Source: Persephonella sp964519345
GTDB taxonomy: Bacteria > Aquificota > Aquificia > Aquificales > Hydrogenothermaceae
NCBI GenBank assembly: GCA_964519345.1
Contig: CAZFKX010000022.1
Coordinates: forward strand, 43,467-107,466
Length of the DNA stretch: 64,000 nt
Reading direction: 5' to 3'
The translations under genes and the position numbers were made by a program. Positions 1 through 8,892 of this stretch are shown here, one piece after another. The first letter of the stretch is position 1; each line of letters starts with the position of its first letter. A model generated the notes under the pieces. That model saw nothing but the letters and a program-made list of their open reading frames with translations, was not told the origin of the DNA and did no database searches.

Positions 1-375
1 AAATGTTAAAATCCCTATGCCAACGAAATCCATAGGTTTAAAATGAGGAGCTTTTATAATTATTTCCCTCAAGACAGCTATTAGAGTTGTTTTTATCATA
101 AGTGATGTGTCTATTCTCCTTTCCTTAAGATAAACAATAGTAAGTCTAAAAAGCTCAATCAGTATAAAAAGATATATAAATTTTGGTATTAGATCATATA
201 CCTTTACTTTTTCTTTCATAAGGGCAGTGGCTATATCGTGTAGAGCATATATGCTCAGGATGAAAAGTAAGATAATCAGGAAAAAAACTATAATATCTTC
301 AATAAATTCAAGAGCATCACCAAGTTTTCTATGTATTTTGTGTGGTTCAATCAGTGCGAGAAGTTTTTTCTTCAT
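1..375 (-). CDS. PsiE-like membrane protein (partial, 3' end outside window)
   Basis: Reading the minus strand from the ATG at 375 gives at least 125 residues with no stop before the window edge. The start is MKKKLLALIEPHKIHRKL. Two or more hydrophobic helices follow (IIVFFLIILLFILSIYAL; FIYLFILIELFRLTIVYL), then a segment ending LIAVLREIIIKAPHF. The helix/ELFRL/AVLREII layout matches the phosphate-starvation-inducible PsiE family, whose function is poorly known. The start lies one base beyond the stop of the upstream transglycosylase gene, with a GGAGCTGA ribosome site, so the two are probably cotranscribed. The C-terminus is missing, so the family call is moderate. Confidence 0.6.
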   Translation of the reverse strand, partial: MKKKLLALIEPHKIHRKLGDALEFIEDIIVFFLIILLFILSIYALHDIATALMKEKVKVYDLIPKFIYLFILIELFRLTIVYLKERRIDTSLMIKTTLIAVLREIIIKAPHFKPMDFVGIGILTF

Positions 376-376
376 C

Positions 377-1939
377 TCAGCTTCCAGCTCCAACCCTTTT
401 GATAATCGTTAATTTTTGACCTATGACGATAATATTTGATGAAAGCCTGTTCCACTTCATAATGTCTGAGACTCTAACTCCATACTTTTTTGCTATCTTT
501 ATAAGGGTATCTCCAGGTTTTACTCTGTAAAATATATATTTTACTGTAGGTTTCCTCTTTTTAACCCTTTTTTTCAGGTATGCTACATTTCTGGGAACTA
601 TATGGGGATCTCTTACATTTAAATTTCTGACCTTCTTATATATAACTATTCTCTGATTGGGATATATAAACTTATCTATCTTATTCCATTTTTTTATAGC
701 TTTTACAGAAACCTTGAATTTTTTTGCGATTTTCCCGAGTGTATCTCCTTTTTTGACCTTATAAACTATGCCTTTGGGCGTGTAGATTATATCTTCTGAA
801 AGGTCAAGTACTTTATCTGTGTAATCAGGATATGCCTCAATGTATGAGGGAACTTTTAGAACCGTTCCTTTGAGTATTGTACCGCTGTCAAGATCATTTA
901 TCTTTTTTAAGTATGAAACTGTCGTCCCAAACCTTTTAGCTATCAGATAAAGGCTGTCTCCTTTTTTTACGGTGTACTCTTTCAAGGCTTTATATTTAAT
1001 AACAGGCGATTTTTCAAGTGCAACTTCAACAGTTTCTTTATAACCTTCAGGAATATACAGATTGTATTCCCCCCCATCTGGAGGTGTTACACCTTTCTTT
1101 AAATGAGGATTCATCTTTTTCAGTCTGGAAAGAGAAATTCCTGTAAGTTCTGATATATAAAGGAGAGATACAGGTTTTCTTATCTTCACTATATCAAAAT
1201 GGACTGTCTCATAATCAAAATGTTCCTTTTTAAGGATCTCTTTAACAACAGAAACAGCAGCAAGGAAGTTTGGTATATAATTTCTTGTTTCCTTTGAAAG
1301 ATACTCATCTATATCCCAGAAATTTATCCCACCATACTTGTTTATCTTTCTTATTATATTTCCTTCACCAGTATTGTAACTCGCAAGGGCAAGCATCCAG
1401 TCATCAAATATATGATACAGATCTTTTAGGTAAAATGCTGCTGCTATAGTTGATTTTTCTACATCATATCTTTCATCTATCCATTTGTTTATTCTGAGTC
1501 CGTACATTCTACCAGTCTGAGGCATAAACTGCCACAACCCTGCTGCACCGGCAGGAGATCTTGCTTTTATATTGAATCTGCTTTCAATAATCGGAAGAAA
1601 TATAAGTTCGTCTGGAATCATATGCTTTTCAAATATTTTTTTTATAAGAGGTATATACGGCTTACCTCTCTCAACATATTTCTTTAGCTGATTAAAGCCT
1701 TTTGTTTTAAAAAAATGGATTCTCTCATTGATATCGGCTTTTTCTGTAAAATCCATCTTAAGACTAAGATTTATCTTTCCTTTTGATCTTTCAAAGGTTA
1801 AAGCCGCGTCTGATGCATCTATTGCGATCGCTATAATAACGCCAATATCTTCAGGATTCAGATACTTATCTTCCGTCCTACTGAATGCAGAACTGATCAA
1901 CAAAAAAATTCCCAGCACTATGCTTACTGGAATTCCCAT
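377..1939 (-). CDS. mltD: Membrane-bound lytic murein transglycosylase D-like, SLT plus three LysM
   Basis: This protein cleaves peptidoglycan glycan strands in the periplasm. An N-terminal hydrophobic segment (IPVSIVLGIFLLISSAF) is a signal peptide or anchor. A soluble-lytic-transglycosylase (SLT) domain follows at roughly residues 95-215, with the catalytic Glu in LPIIESRFN, then SPAGAAGLWQFMP, and ALASYNTGEGN near its end. Three LysM peptidoglycan-binding repeats follow, each starting with a V(K)KGD(S/T)L or VKPGDTL motif. That order is typical of MltD. The longest reading frame begins at a GTG at 1948, but AGGTG sits five bases upstream of the ATG at 1939, so I chose that start. It heads a short minus-strand operon with the PsiE-like gene. 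Confidence 0.88.
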   Translation of the reverse strand: MGIPVSIVLGIFLLISSAFSRTEDKYLNPEDIGVIIAIAIDASDAALTFERSKGKINLSLKMDFTEKADINERIHFFKTKGFNQLKKYVERGKPYIPLIKKIFEKHMIPDELIFLPIIESRFNIKARSPAGAAGLWQFMPQTGRMYGLRINKWIDERYDVEKSTIAAAFYLKDLYHIFDDWMLALASYNTGEGNIIRKINKYGGINFWDIDEYLSKETRNYIPNFLAAVSVVKEILKKEHFDYETVHFDIVKIRKPVSLLYISELTGISLSRLKKMNPHLKKGVTPPDGGEYNLYIPEGYKETVEVALEKSPVIKYKALKEYTVKKGDSLYLIAKRFGTTVSYLKKINDLDSGTILKGTVLKVPSYIEAYPDYTDKVLDLSEDIIYTPKGIVYKVKKGDTLGKIAKKFKVSVKAIKKWNKIDKFIYPNQRIVIYKKVRNLNVRDPHIVPRNVAYLKKRVKKRKPTVKYIFYRVKPGDTLIKIAKKYGVRVSDIMKWNRLSSNIIVIGQKLTIIKRVGAGS

Positions 1940-1972
1940 TAATAACACCTATAATATTTTAATAGAGTTCTA

Positions 1973-2914
1973 ATGATTATAATACATAAAAGGGTTGAGA
2001 ATTTGAAGTATGTTTTTGGTCCAGTAAAATCAAGAAGATTTGGTCTTTCACTTGGTATAGACCTATCTCCTGAGGCAAAAAGCTGTAATTTCGACTGTCT
2101 ATATTGTGAACTAAAAAAAAGACCGCCTGTTAACAGTATCCAAAAAGAACCTTCTGTTGATCAGATAATAGAGGAGGTTGAAAAATATCTGAAAGAGAAT
2201 TCTTATCCTGATGTTATAACAGTTACGTCAAATGGAGAACCGACTCTTTTTTCAGATCTTGAAACTCTTGTAAGCAGTCTCAACCTTATAAAAGGAAGAA
2301 GTAAAACATTAATCCTTACTAATGGTTCTACCATTTACAGGACTGATATACAGAAGATCTTAAAAAATTTCGATATAGTAAAGGTTTCTATAGATTCTGT
2401 AAAAGAAAAAACGTTCAAAAAGATAGACAGACCTTTAAAGGGTATATCTGTCTCAAATATTGTAGAAGGACTAAAGGATTTTAGAAGAATATACAATGGC
2501 GAGCTTGTGATAGAGGTTATGGTTCTGGAAGGGATTAATGACTCAAAAGAAGAGATGAGTGAGATTGCTAAAGTCCTTAAGGATATTAAGCCTGACAGGA
2601 TAGACTTAGGAACGGTTGATAGACCGCCAGCTTATAATGTTAAACCTGTATCTGATATTAAACTCTTTGAACTTTCTGAAGAATTTTATGGTTTTAATAT
2701 AAATGTGGTTACGAGGGATAAAGATAGTATTTTGGAAAAAAGAAAGCTGACGGAAGAGCAGATAATAAAAACATTAAAAAGAAGACCTTTTACATATTCT
2801 GACATAGAAAGTATATTTGATAGAGAGACAGCTCAAAAAACGTACGCAATGCTGAAAAAAGGTATCTTAAAAACTAAAAATGTGGGATCTGTTGTATTTG
2901 TGTACAGCGATTAG
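1973..2914 (+). CDS. Radical SAM protein, COG0731/TYW1-like Fe-S oxidoreductase
   Basis: A 313-residue radical SAM enzyme. The cluster-binding CxxxCxxC is CNFDCLYC near residue 40, preceded by the GPVKSRRFGLSLGIDLSP segment diagnostic of the COG0731 group, which is related to the wyosine-base enzyme TYW1. TSNGEPTLF contributes to SAM binding. The C-terminal third has a small winged-helix look (RRPFTYSDIESIFD). The substrate in bacteria is not established. No clear ribosome site precedes the ATG, and a TTG a few codons in is an alternative start. It is divergent from the transglycosylase gene with only about 30 bases between them. Confidence 0.8.
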   Translation: MIIIHKRVENLKYVFGPVKSRRFGLSLGIDLSPEAKSCNFDCLYCELKKRPPVNSIQKEPSVDQIIEEVEKYLKENSYPDVITVTSNGEPTLFSDLETLVSSLNLIKGRSKTLILTNGSTIYRTDIQKILKNFDIVKVSIDSVKEKTFKKIDRPLKGISVSNIVEGLKDFRRIYNGELVIEVMVLEGINDSKEEMSEIAKVLKDIKPDRIDLGTVDRPPAYNVKPVSDIKLFELSEEFYGFNINVVTRDKDSILEKRKLTEEQIIKTLKRRPFTYSDIESIFDRETAQKTYAMLKKGILKTKNVGSVVFVYSD

Positions 2915-2989
2915 ATTTTTCTTGAATTAGATCTTTGCCGTTCATATATTTAAAAGTAGAGAAAAACAGTATAACAAGGAGGGTTTGAG

Positions 2990-3427
2990 ATGAATTTCGA
3001 AAAGTATGTGGCAAATGGAAATCTTTTTTTAAAAGAGCTTGCTGAGGAACTTGGTGTTCCTGGTGATAAGGATAGAGCAGGGAGGGTTTTAAGAGCTGTT
3101 TTACATGCTTTAAGAAGGAGATTAACACCTGAAGAGTTTCTTGATCTTCTTGCTCAGTTACCTATGTGTATAAAAGCTATAGCTGTTGATGGATGGAGAA
3201 TAACTGACAGCCCCGACAAATCTATAAAACATGTTGAAGATCTTATTCATGCTGTAATGGAGGAGGATAGAAGAACTGCAGCAAGGGATTTGGGAAATGA
3301 GCAACATGCTAAAGAAGCTATAAAGGCTGTAATAAGGGTAATAAAAAGACATGTATCAGACGGCGAAATAAAAGATGTAGAAGCAGAACTTCCCAAACAG
3401 TTGAGAGAATTTATAGAAGAAGCTTAA
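2990..3427 (+). CDS. DUF2267 domain protein
   Basis: A soluble 145-residue protein built from two helical repeats. It contains the LxxVLHALRRRLTPEEFLDLLAQLP stretch characteristic of DUF2267, found in small stress-associated bacterial proteins of unknown function. An excellent AAGGAGGG ribosome site precedes the ATG, so expression may be strong. There is no signal peptide and no catalytic motif that I recognise. It stands alone between the radical SAM gene and the convergent bioA. Confidence 0.8.
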   Translation: MNFEKYVANGNLFLKELAEELGVPGDKDRAGRVLRAVLHALRRRLTPEEFLDLLAQLPMCIKAIAVDGWRITDSPDKSIKHVEDLIHAVMEEDRRTAARDLGNEQHAKEAIKAVIRVIKRHVSDGEIKDVEAELPKQLREFIEEA

Positions 3428-3441
3428 TCTAAATTACAGCT

Positions 3442-4806
3442 TTAAATTTCTGTAACAGCTTTTATACTGTCTATCATACAGTCTAAAAAGTAATTAAGTT
3501 CCTTTTCTGTTATGATAAGGGGAGGCATAATAACCATAACATCTCCAAGGGGTCTTACCCATATTCCCCTTTTTATCATCTCCTTTGCTACCTTAAATCC
3601 TATCCTGTCTCCATATGGATATGGCTTCATCTCTTTCTTATCCTTAACAAGCTCAATTCCTGCCATAAATCCATACTGCCTCACATCCCCAACATGTTTG
3701 AGATTCCAAAACTCTTTTAATCTTTCTTCAAGCTGCTTTATTCTGGGTTTTAATTTTTTTAAGGTCTGTTCCTCTTCAAAAACCTCAAGATTTGCTATCG
3801 CAACACTACATGCCAGAGGATTTCCAGTATATGTATGTCCGTGATAAAAATGCTTTGCCTCTCCAAACTCACCTAAGAACTCATTGAATATCTCATCTGT
3901 TACAAGGGTTGCTGCAAGAGGTAAATATCCTCCAGTTATACCTTTACCTAATGCCATTATATCAGGTTCTATACCTTCTTTTTCTGAAGCGAACATATAT
4001 CCTGTCCTTCCAAATCCTGTTGCAACTTCATCAACGATCATAAGTAGATTATACTCATCACATAATCTTCTTACCTCTTTAAGATAACCTTTTGGAAATG
4101 GTAAGATACCAGCAGCTCCCTGTACGCCAGCCTCTAAAACAAAGGCTGCAATTTCCTGATGATTTTTAAATATAAATTGTTCAATTTCCTCAATTAATAG
4201 TTTTGTTGTATCATACTCAAGAGCTTTATCCCTACCTGCTATTTTAACAGCCTCAAGATATGGAGAGGGCATTTTATAAACGTCAAACAGTAGAGGCTTG
4301 TATTTCTCGTGAAATATGTTTATACCACCAACACTAACGCTGCCTATCGTATCCCCGTGATAAGCTTCGGAAAGTGTAACAAACTTATTTTTCTGTTTTT
4401 CTCCCTTATTATGCCAGTAATGGTATGCTATTTTTATAGCTATTTCCATAGCTTCAGCACCATCTTCACTGTAAAATACTTTTTTAAGTTTTGGAGGTGC
4501 TACATCTATTAAATTTTTTGCAAATACGACAGCAGGAACATTTGAAGCACCAAGAGTTGTAAAATGTGCTATTTTATCTATCTGATCTTTCAATGCTTTA
4601 TTCAGTTTTGGGTGGTTGTGTCCATGAACGTTACACCATAATGATGAAACACCGTCAAGATATTTATTCCCGTAAATATCGTATATATAAACTCCCTCTC
4701 CTTTTTCTACTATTATATTCTCCTCTTCCCTGTAAACCTTCATCTGAGTAAAAGGATGCCAGAAAAATTCCTTATCCCATTCTTCTAAATACTTTCTTTT
4801 CAGCAT
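3442..4806 (-). CDS. bioA: Adenosylmethionine-8-amino-7-oxononanoate aminotransferase
   Basis: A class III PLP aminotransferase of biotin synthesis, converting KAPA to DAPA with SAM as amino donor. Visible landmarks are the N-terminal WHPFTQM, the EAYHGDTIGSVSVGG loop, DEVATGFGRTG with the cofactor-binding Asp, and ALGKGITGGYLPLAAT with the PLP-binding Lys. WHPFTQ and the 454-residue length are specific for BioA over other class III transaminases. The start overlaps the end of the upstream cheR-like gene by 7 bases, indicating cotranscription. No other biotin gene is present in the window. Confidence 0.95.
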   Translation of the reverse strand: MLKRKYLEEWDKEFFWHPFTQMKVYREEENIIVEKGEGVYIYDIYGNKYLDGVSSLWCNVHGHNHPKLNKALKDQIDKIAHFTTLGASNVPAVVFAKNLIDVAPPKLKKVFYSEDGAEAMEIAIKIAYHYWHNKGEKQKNKFVTLSEAYHGDTIGSVSVGGINIFHEKYKPLLFDVYKMPSPYLEAVKIAGRDKALEYDTTKLLIEEIEQFIFKNHQEIAAFVLEAGVQGAAGILPFPKGYLKEVRRLCDEYNLLMIVDEVATGFGRTGYMFASEKEGIEPDIMALGKGITGGYLPLAATLVTDEIFNEFLGEFGEAKHFYHGHTYTGNPLACSVAIANLEVFEEEQTLKKLKPRIKQLEERLKEFWNLKHVGDVRQYGFMAGIELVKDKKEMKPYPYGDRIGFKVAKEMIKRGIWVRPLGDVMVIMPPLIITEKELNYFLDCMIDSIKAVTEI

Positions 4807-5618
4807 TGTCTTCCCTCTTTACGTTTTATGTATATATAACTTCCTTTTTTAAACTCTCTTTCAAATTGCCCAATATCTTTTACAGTATCAGCATGACCTA
4901 AAACAAGTATCCCATTTTCTTTTAAAAGCCTGTAAAAAATTTCCATAGCTTTTTGCTTATAAGATTCGCTGAAGTAAATAAAAAGATTTCTACAAAGAAT
5001 AATCTCAAATTTGCCAAGTGTGAAAATTCTATCAGAAAAAAGATTTATATTTATAAACTTTACATAGTTTCTATATAGATCTTTAATGCTGAATTTGTTA
5101 CCGTCTATCTTATTAAAGAATCTATTCAGAGTATCATTATCAACATTCATCACACTTCTGAAAGAAAATATACCTTTATTTGCCCTTTCAATAGCTTCTT
5201 TATTTATATCACAGCCGATTATCTCGAATCTTGACAGATCAAGATTTCTTTCAAGAAGATATATTAAAAGGGAATAAACCTCCTCACCTGAAGATGAAGG
5301 AATGGAAAGTATTCTTACTTCATTTTTCTTTTCCTTTAAGATTTCATATATAATCTCAAAATGGTGTTTTTCCCTGAAAAAGTAAGTCTCATTAACTGTA
5401 AGAAAGTCAATTAGTTTTTGGAGAAGAAAACTACTGTTTTCTAAAGCTTTTAAAAAAGAACTACAGTCTTTGAATCCCTGTTTTTTAAGAAAGCTGTCTA
5501 TCTTTCTTTTTGCAATATCTCTCTTGGTTTTAAAAATTATTCCTGTTTCCAAATGAAAAAGATCCAGAACCTGATCATAACATTCATTAAAAGCAAATCT
5601 GTCTATTAAGTTTGTCAT
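4800..5618 (-). CDS. CheR-type SAM-dependent methyltransferase (orphan)
   Basis: A 272-residue protein with the CheR arrangement: an all-helical N-terminal domain (about 1-75) with FLTVNETYFFRE, then a SAM-binding Rossmann domain. IPSSSGEEVYSLLIYL replaces the usual STGEEPYS loop, and IILCRNLFIYFSE matches the LCRNVLIYF motif. CheR methylates chemoreceptor glutamates, but no chemotaxis gene is nearby, so the target is unknown. AAGGG precedes the ATG. It is cotranscribed with bioA. Confidence 0.85.
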   Translation of the reverse strand: MTNLIDRFAFNECYDQVLDLFHLETGIIFKTKRDIAKRKIDSFLKKQGFKDCSSFLKALENSSFLLQKLIDFLTVNETYFFREKHHFEIIYEILKEKKNEVRILSIPSSSGEEVYSLLIYLLERNLDLSRFEIIGCDINKEAIERANKGIFSFRSVMNVDNDTLNRFFNKIDGNKFSIKDLYRNYVKFININLFSDRIFTLGKFEIILCRNLFIYFSESYKQKAMEIFYRLLKENGILVLGHADTVKDIGQFEREFKKGSYIYIKRKEGRQC

Positions 5619-5679
5619 AAAAAACCCTTAAAAGAAATGTTTGAATTTAGTTCAAAAATTATACAACAGGGAGATATAA

Positions 5680-6316
5680 ATGGAAGTAGAAGATAAAGAT
5701 CTTTTTTTTTCAAATAAAAACTCCATATGTATCGCTTAAGTTAGGATGGATATTAAATTCAGGTTTTCTGAAAGGAGAATCAGAATATCTGGTAGGAACG
5801 GAAGAAATAGTTAAGGATAAAGAAAACCCTTTAGTTTATCTTAATAAAGTCAAATGGGCAGTATTTAATGGAAAAGAAGGAAAGAGGATCACAGATTATT
5901 ACAACTGGATTTCTCCCCTTGGTCTTGTAAAAGGTCAGTCTGATTTTTTCAGAGTAACGATGGAAAAAAAAGAGGCTCTCTTTACACTTGAAGGTAAAAA
6001 AACAGAGTGGTTTGATAAAATAAGGGATAGAGGAGCTTTAACAGGAGAAAGTAAATTTTTCTGGGGTAAGAAGAACGGTTTTTATGCTCTGTACCATATA
6101 GAAACAGGAGAAAAACTTACTCCTGATTTTAAATCTTCAGTTATGGCAGGAGCCGTATTAGGAAATTCAAATTATGTTGTTGGAAGCTATGGAAATGAGA
6201 TATTTTTTATTTATGATATAAAAACAGGTAGAAAAGTGTCTTCAGATTTTGATGAAGGAAAACTTATAAGCATATTAAAAAAAGAAGATCTGGAATCAGA
6301 GATATTTGGGTTATAG
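5680..6316 (+). pseudogene. Frameshifted gene encoding a WG-repeat-like protein
   Basis: An ATG at 5680 with a GGGAG ribosome site opens a frame (MEVEDKDLFF) that ends in a stop at the TAA near 5739. The adjacent frame is open from just after the run of nine T at 5702-5710 to the stop at 6316. Reading eight T instead of nine joins them into about 211 residues. The joined product has repeated motifs like KVKWAVFNGKEGKRITDYYNWI, GKKNGFYALYHIETGEKLTPDF and NEIFFIYDIKTGRKVSSDF, resembling WG-type beta-repeats. It could be a real frameshift, a phase-variable tract, transcriptional slippage, or a sequencing error. An internal ATG at 5960 would give only the last 118 residues. Function unknown. Confidence 0.65.
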
Positions 6317-6396
6317 TTTAAAAGATAAAAAAAAGAGTTATATTTAAGATTAAAAGATTTTTATCTGCCTTCTGCTTAAATAATTATGGTAAAAAA

Positions 6397-7668
6397 ATGG
6401 CAGATCTTTTTAACTTTCTTTTTAAAGAGCTTCTTGAAGCAAAGAAAATATATTTCAGGTTTGTATTTGGGGGAATTATTTTTATCTTATTTGGTTATGT
6501 GTATGTGATAGAACCCTACTTTTCTTATCAAAACCAGAAAAAACAACTTGAAAACATATTAAATTATCAGTTGAAAGAAGTAAAAAAGCTTGAGGAAAAA
6601 ATAAACAAACTAAAGAAAACTGTAGATCTTTCTGTTTTATCTTATGAGGAGCTTGAAAATAGATTGGATATTTTTCCTTATGAACTTGCTGGAGCCATTA
6701 TTGATTTTAGAAATTATTTTAGTTCTGAAAAGAGAGAAAAACCACAAAAAGATCTCACAGAAGAGGAATATGAGTATTTTAAAAATTTCTCAAATATTAA
6801 AGAAGCTGTCAGATGGTACACTGATAATTGGTATATAAGAATTTTTAATATTGCGAAGGATGAGATCATAGAACCAATAAGTAAAACATCTACGGAGATA
6901 GGCTTGAGTACGAAAAAATTAGAAGATTTATACAGATCAACATTTGAATCCTTTGAAAAAAAATATAAAAGTTATGATGAGAATCTCTGGAAAGATTACA
7001 ATCAAATAGTTGAAAATAAAAGTATTGTTGCAGAAAAAATATCTTCAACCCTAAAACAGACCATTAAAGAGTTTTTAGTAGAGATAAAAAATTATCTGGA
7101 TACATTCAGAGATTACCTAAAAAAAGAAAATATAAAAGTAGAAAAATTAAAAGATAAAATAAATCAGATAAACAAAAGTGAAGAAGATCTGAAGAATAAA
7201 CTAAACATAATAGACTCTCCGATAGGAAAACTTCCTGTAGATCTGGTTGATTTTATTAGAACATTTCCTTTTATACTATCCCTTATCTCTTTTTTTATAT
7301 ACCTTCAGTATAAAAAAATTCAAAACCTAATAGAATATACTATCTCCCATTCTGATACTAAGGAGAAGCTGTTTAAAGTAAGATATACTTCCGAACATTA
7401 CCTGCTTAAAAAACAGTTTTTATTGCTTGTATTTATCCTCTTTTTTCTAATTTATCTAAGGGTTATTTATCTTATTATGATTGAGGGAGATCTTTTCAGG
7501 ATGGTAACTGGAGAGGTTAACAGATCTGAACTTGCTCTGTACTCAGTTTTTTATCTATCTGGATTCTTAATATTCCTTTTACTAATCTCAAAGATATTCA
7601 GTATGAAAGGGGCTTTAAAGCCCCCTAAAAATTATAAAGATTTAACACAGTTTAGAACTTCATCGTAA
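6397..7668 (+). CDS. Unknown membrane protein with long coiled coil
   Basis: I do not recognise this 423-residue protein. It has one transmembrane helix near residues 20-40 (FVFGGIIFILFGYVYVI). About 230 mostly charged residues with coiled-coil heptads follow (KKLEEKINKLKKTVD; KLKDKINQINKSEEDLKNKLN). Three more helices occupy the C-terminal third (FPFILSLISFFIYL; LLVFILFFLIYLRVIYLI; VFYLSGFLIFLLLI). The large loop would lie in the periplasm if the N-terminus is cytoplasmic. No ribosome site is obvious. The last residues are read through a perfect palindrome at 7609-7624 and into the convergent tpx gene, so the ends overlap by 37 bases. Confidence 0.6.
   Translation: MADLFNFLFKELLEAKKIYFRFVFGGIIFILFGYVYVIEPYFSYQNQKKQLENILNYQLKEVKKLEEKINKLKKTVDLSVLSYEELENRLDIFPYELAGAIIDFRNYFSSEKREKPQKDLTEEEYEYFKNFSNIKEAVRWYTDNWYIRIFNIAKDEIIEPISKTSTEIGLSTKKLEDLYRSTFESFEKKYKSYDENLWKDYNQIVENKSIVAEKISSTLKQTIKEFLVEIKNYLDTFRDYLKKENIKVEKLKDKINQINKSEEDLKNKLNIIDSPIGKLPVDLVDFIRTFPFILSLISFFIYLQYKKIQNLIEYTISHSDTKEKLFKVRYTSEHYLLKKQFLLLVFILFFLIYLRVIYLIMIEGDLFRMVTGEVNRSELALYSVFYLSGFLIFLLLISKIFSMKGALKPPKNYKDLTQFRTSS
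7609..7624. terminator. Palindrome GGGGCTTTAAAGCCCC between convergent genes
   Basis: A perfect 16-base palindrome lies just beyond the tpx stop and inside the last codons of the convergent membrane-protein gene. It is placed to act as a tpx transcription terminator. A clear T-run is lacking on either strand, so termination is inferred. Confidence 0.45.
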
Positions 7669-8135
7669 TTGGGTTCTTCGGTTATCTCAGGAACGAGCTG
7701 TTTATAAACGATCTTACCTTCAGAATCTACAACAAAAACAGATCTTGCGAGAATACCTTTTAAAGCACCTTCTGCAATTAAAACGCCGTATTTTTCCATA
7801 TCTCTGTATCTGAAATCAGACGCTACAGTCACATTCTCAATACTGAAGGACTCACAGAATCTCTTTTCAGCAAAAGGAAGATCCATAGATACTACTGTTA
7901 CGTCAATATCAAGACCTGAAACAATTTCATTGAATTTTTTTGTCTCAGTCTCACAAACCGGTGTGTCGAGCGATGGAACCGTTATAATAAGTTGTGGTTT
8001 TCCTTTAGCACCGCCGATAGTCTTTTCTGAAAGGTCTGAAGCAACAACTACAGCTTCAGGGGCTCTGTCGCCAACGTTAAGTTCTGGTCCTGCCAGTGCA
8101 ACTGCGTTTCCTTTTAATGTTACTGTTGTAGCCAT
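7632..8135 (-). CDS. tpx: Thiol peroxidase (atypical 2-Cys peroxiredoxin)
   Basis: Reduces hydrogen peroxide and alkyl hydroperoxides using thioredoxin. The 167-residue protein has the Tpx signature PSLDTPVCETET with the peroxidatic Cys at 61 and the resolving Cys at 94 (KRFCE), matching the family's Cys61/Cys95 pair. The reading frame stays open upstream, but GGAGG lies six to ten bases before the ATG at 8135 and MATTVTLKGN is the normal Tpx N-terminus, so I used that start. The gene stands alone, divergent from the aldolase gene. Confidence 0.95.
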   Translation of the reverse strand: MATTVTLKGNAVALAGPELNVGDRAPEAVVVASDLSEKTIGGAKGKPQLIITVPSLDTPVCETETKKFNEIVSGLDIDVTVVSMDLPFAEKRFCESFSIENVTVASDFRYRDMEKYGVLIAEGALKGILARSVFVVDSEGKIVYKQLVPEITEEPNYDEVLNCVKSL

Positions 8136-8270
8136 GTATTTTTTCCTCCTGTCTTTATTTTTAAAAACTTTGAAAAAAAATACCTGAAAAATCATTCCTG
8201 TTTTATGATTTTTATCAAATGAGAAATGTCATAAAATAGAAGTATAACCATATTCAAAAAGGAAAGGGAT

Positions 8271-8846
8271 ATGAATAAAGAGATTATTAAAGAGATAATA
8301 TTTACAGGAAAAGTTCTTTACAAAGAGGCATTAATAAACAGCCGTGCAGGAAATATATCAGTCAGGGAAGGAGATCATCTTTATATTACCAAGACAGGAA
8401 AGATGCTTGGTTATCTAAATGAAAATGATATAGTTAAGCTTCCTATATTTTACGAGACTGTAAAAGATAAAATAGCATCGACAGAACTTTTAGTTCATAG
8501 GGAGATATACAAAAAAACGGATGCTAAAGCTATAATACATGCTCATCCCATATACGCTGTGGTCATAAGTTTTATTGTTGATAATATGTTTGTTCCTGTT
8601 GACAATGAAGGGAAACTGTTTTTAGGTGAGGTTCCGGTGCTTGAAGTGGAAAAGGCAAGTGGATCAAAGGAACTTGCTGAAAAACTTTCAGAAACATTTA
8701 TAAATAAGAGTAAAAAAATAGTGATAGTTAAAAAACATGGAAGTTTTGCAATAGGAAACAGCCTCAATCAGGCTTTAAAGCTCACTTCTGATCTGGAATT
8801 CTGTAGTAAAGTATATTACCTTCTTAAAAAAGATAGAAAATTGTGA
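8271..8846 (+). CDS. Class II aldolase/adducin family protein
   Basis: A 191-residue zinc-dependent class II aldolase-fold protein. NSRAGNISVREGDHLYITKTG is the phosphate-binding N-terminal motif. IIHAHPIYAVVIS supplies two metal-binding His residues, and KKHGSFAIGNSL the third. Relatives include fuculose-phosphate aldolase and methylthioribulose-phosphate dehydratase; this protein is at the short end and its substrate cannot be decided from sequence. A GGAAAGGG ribosome site precedes the ATG. Confidence 0.8.
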   Translation: MNKEIIKEIIFTGKVLYKEALINSRAGNISVREGDHLYITKTGKMLGYLNENDIVKLPIFYETVKDKIASTELLVHREIYKKTDAKAIIHAHPIYAVVISFIVDNMFVPVDNEGKLFLGEVPVLEVEKASGSKELAEKLSETFINKSKKIVIVKKHGSFAIGNSLNQALKLTSDLEFCSKVYYLLKKDRKL

Positions 8847-8892
8847 AAAAAACTATAGATTTAGTATTATATCTGTTACACAGGAGATTAAA

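Noticed and set aside
2874..3128. 84-residue minus-strand frame opposite the DUF2267 gene
   Set aside because: It is antisense to a well-supported gene and its composition is that of a reverse-complement shadow.
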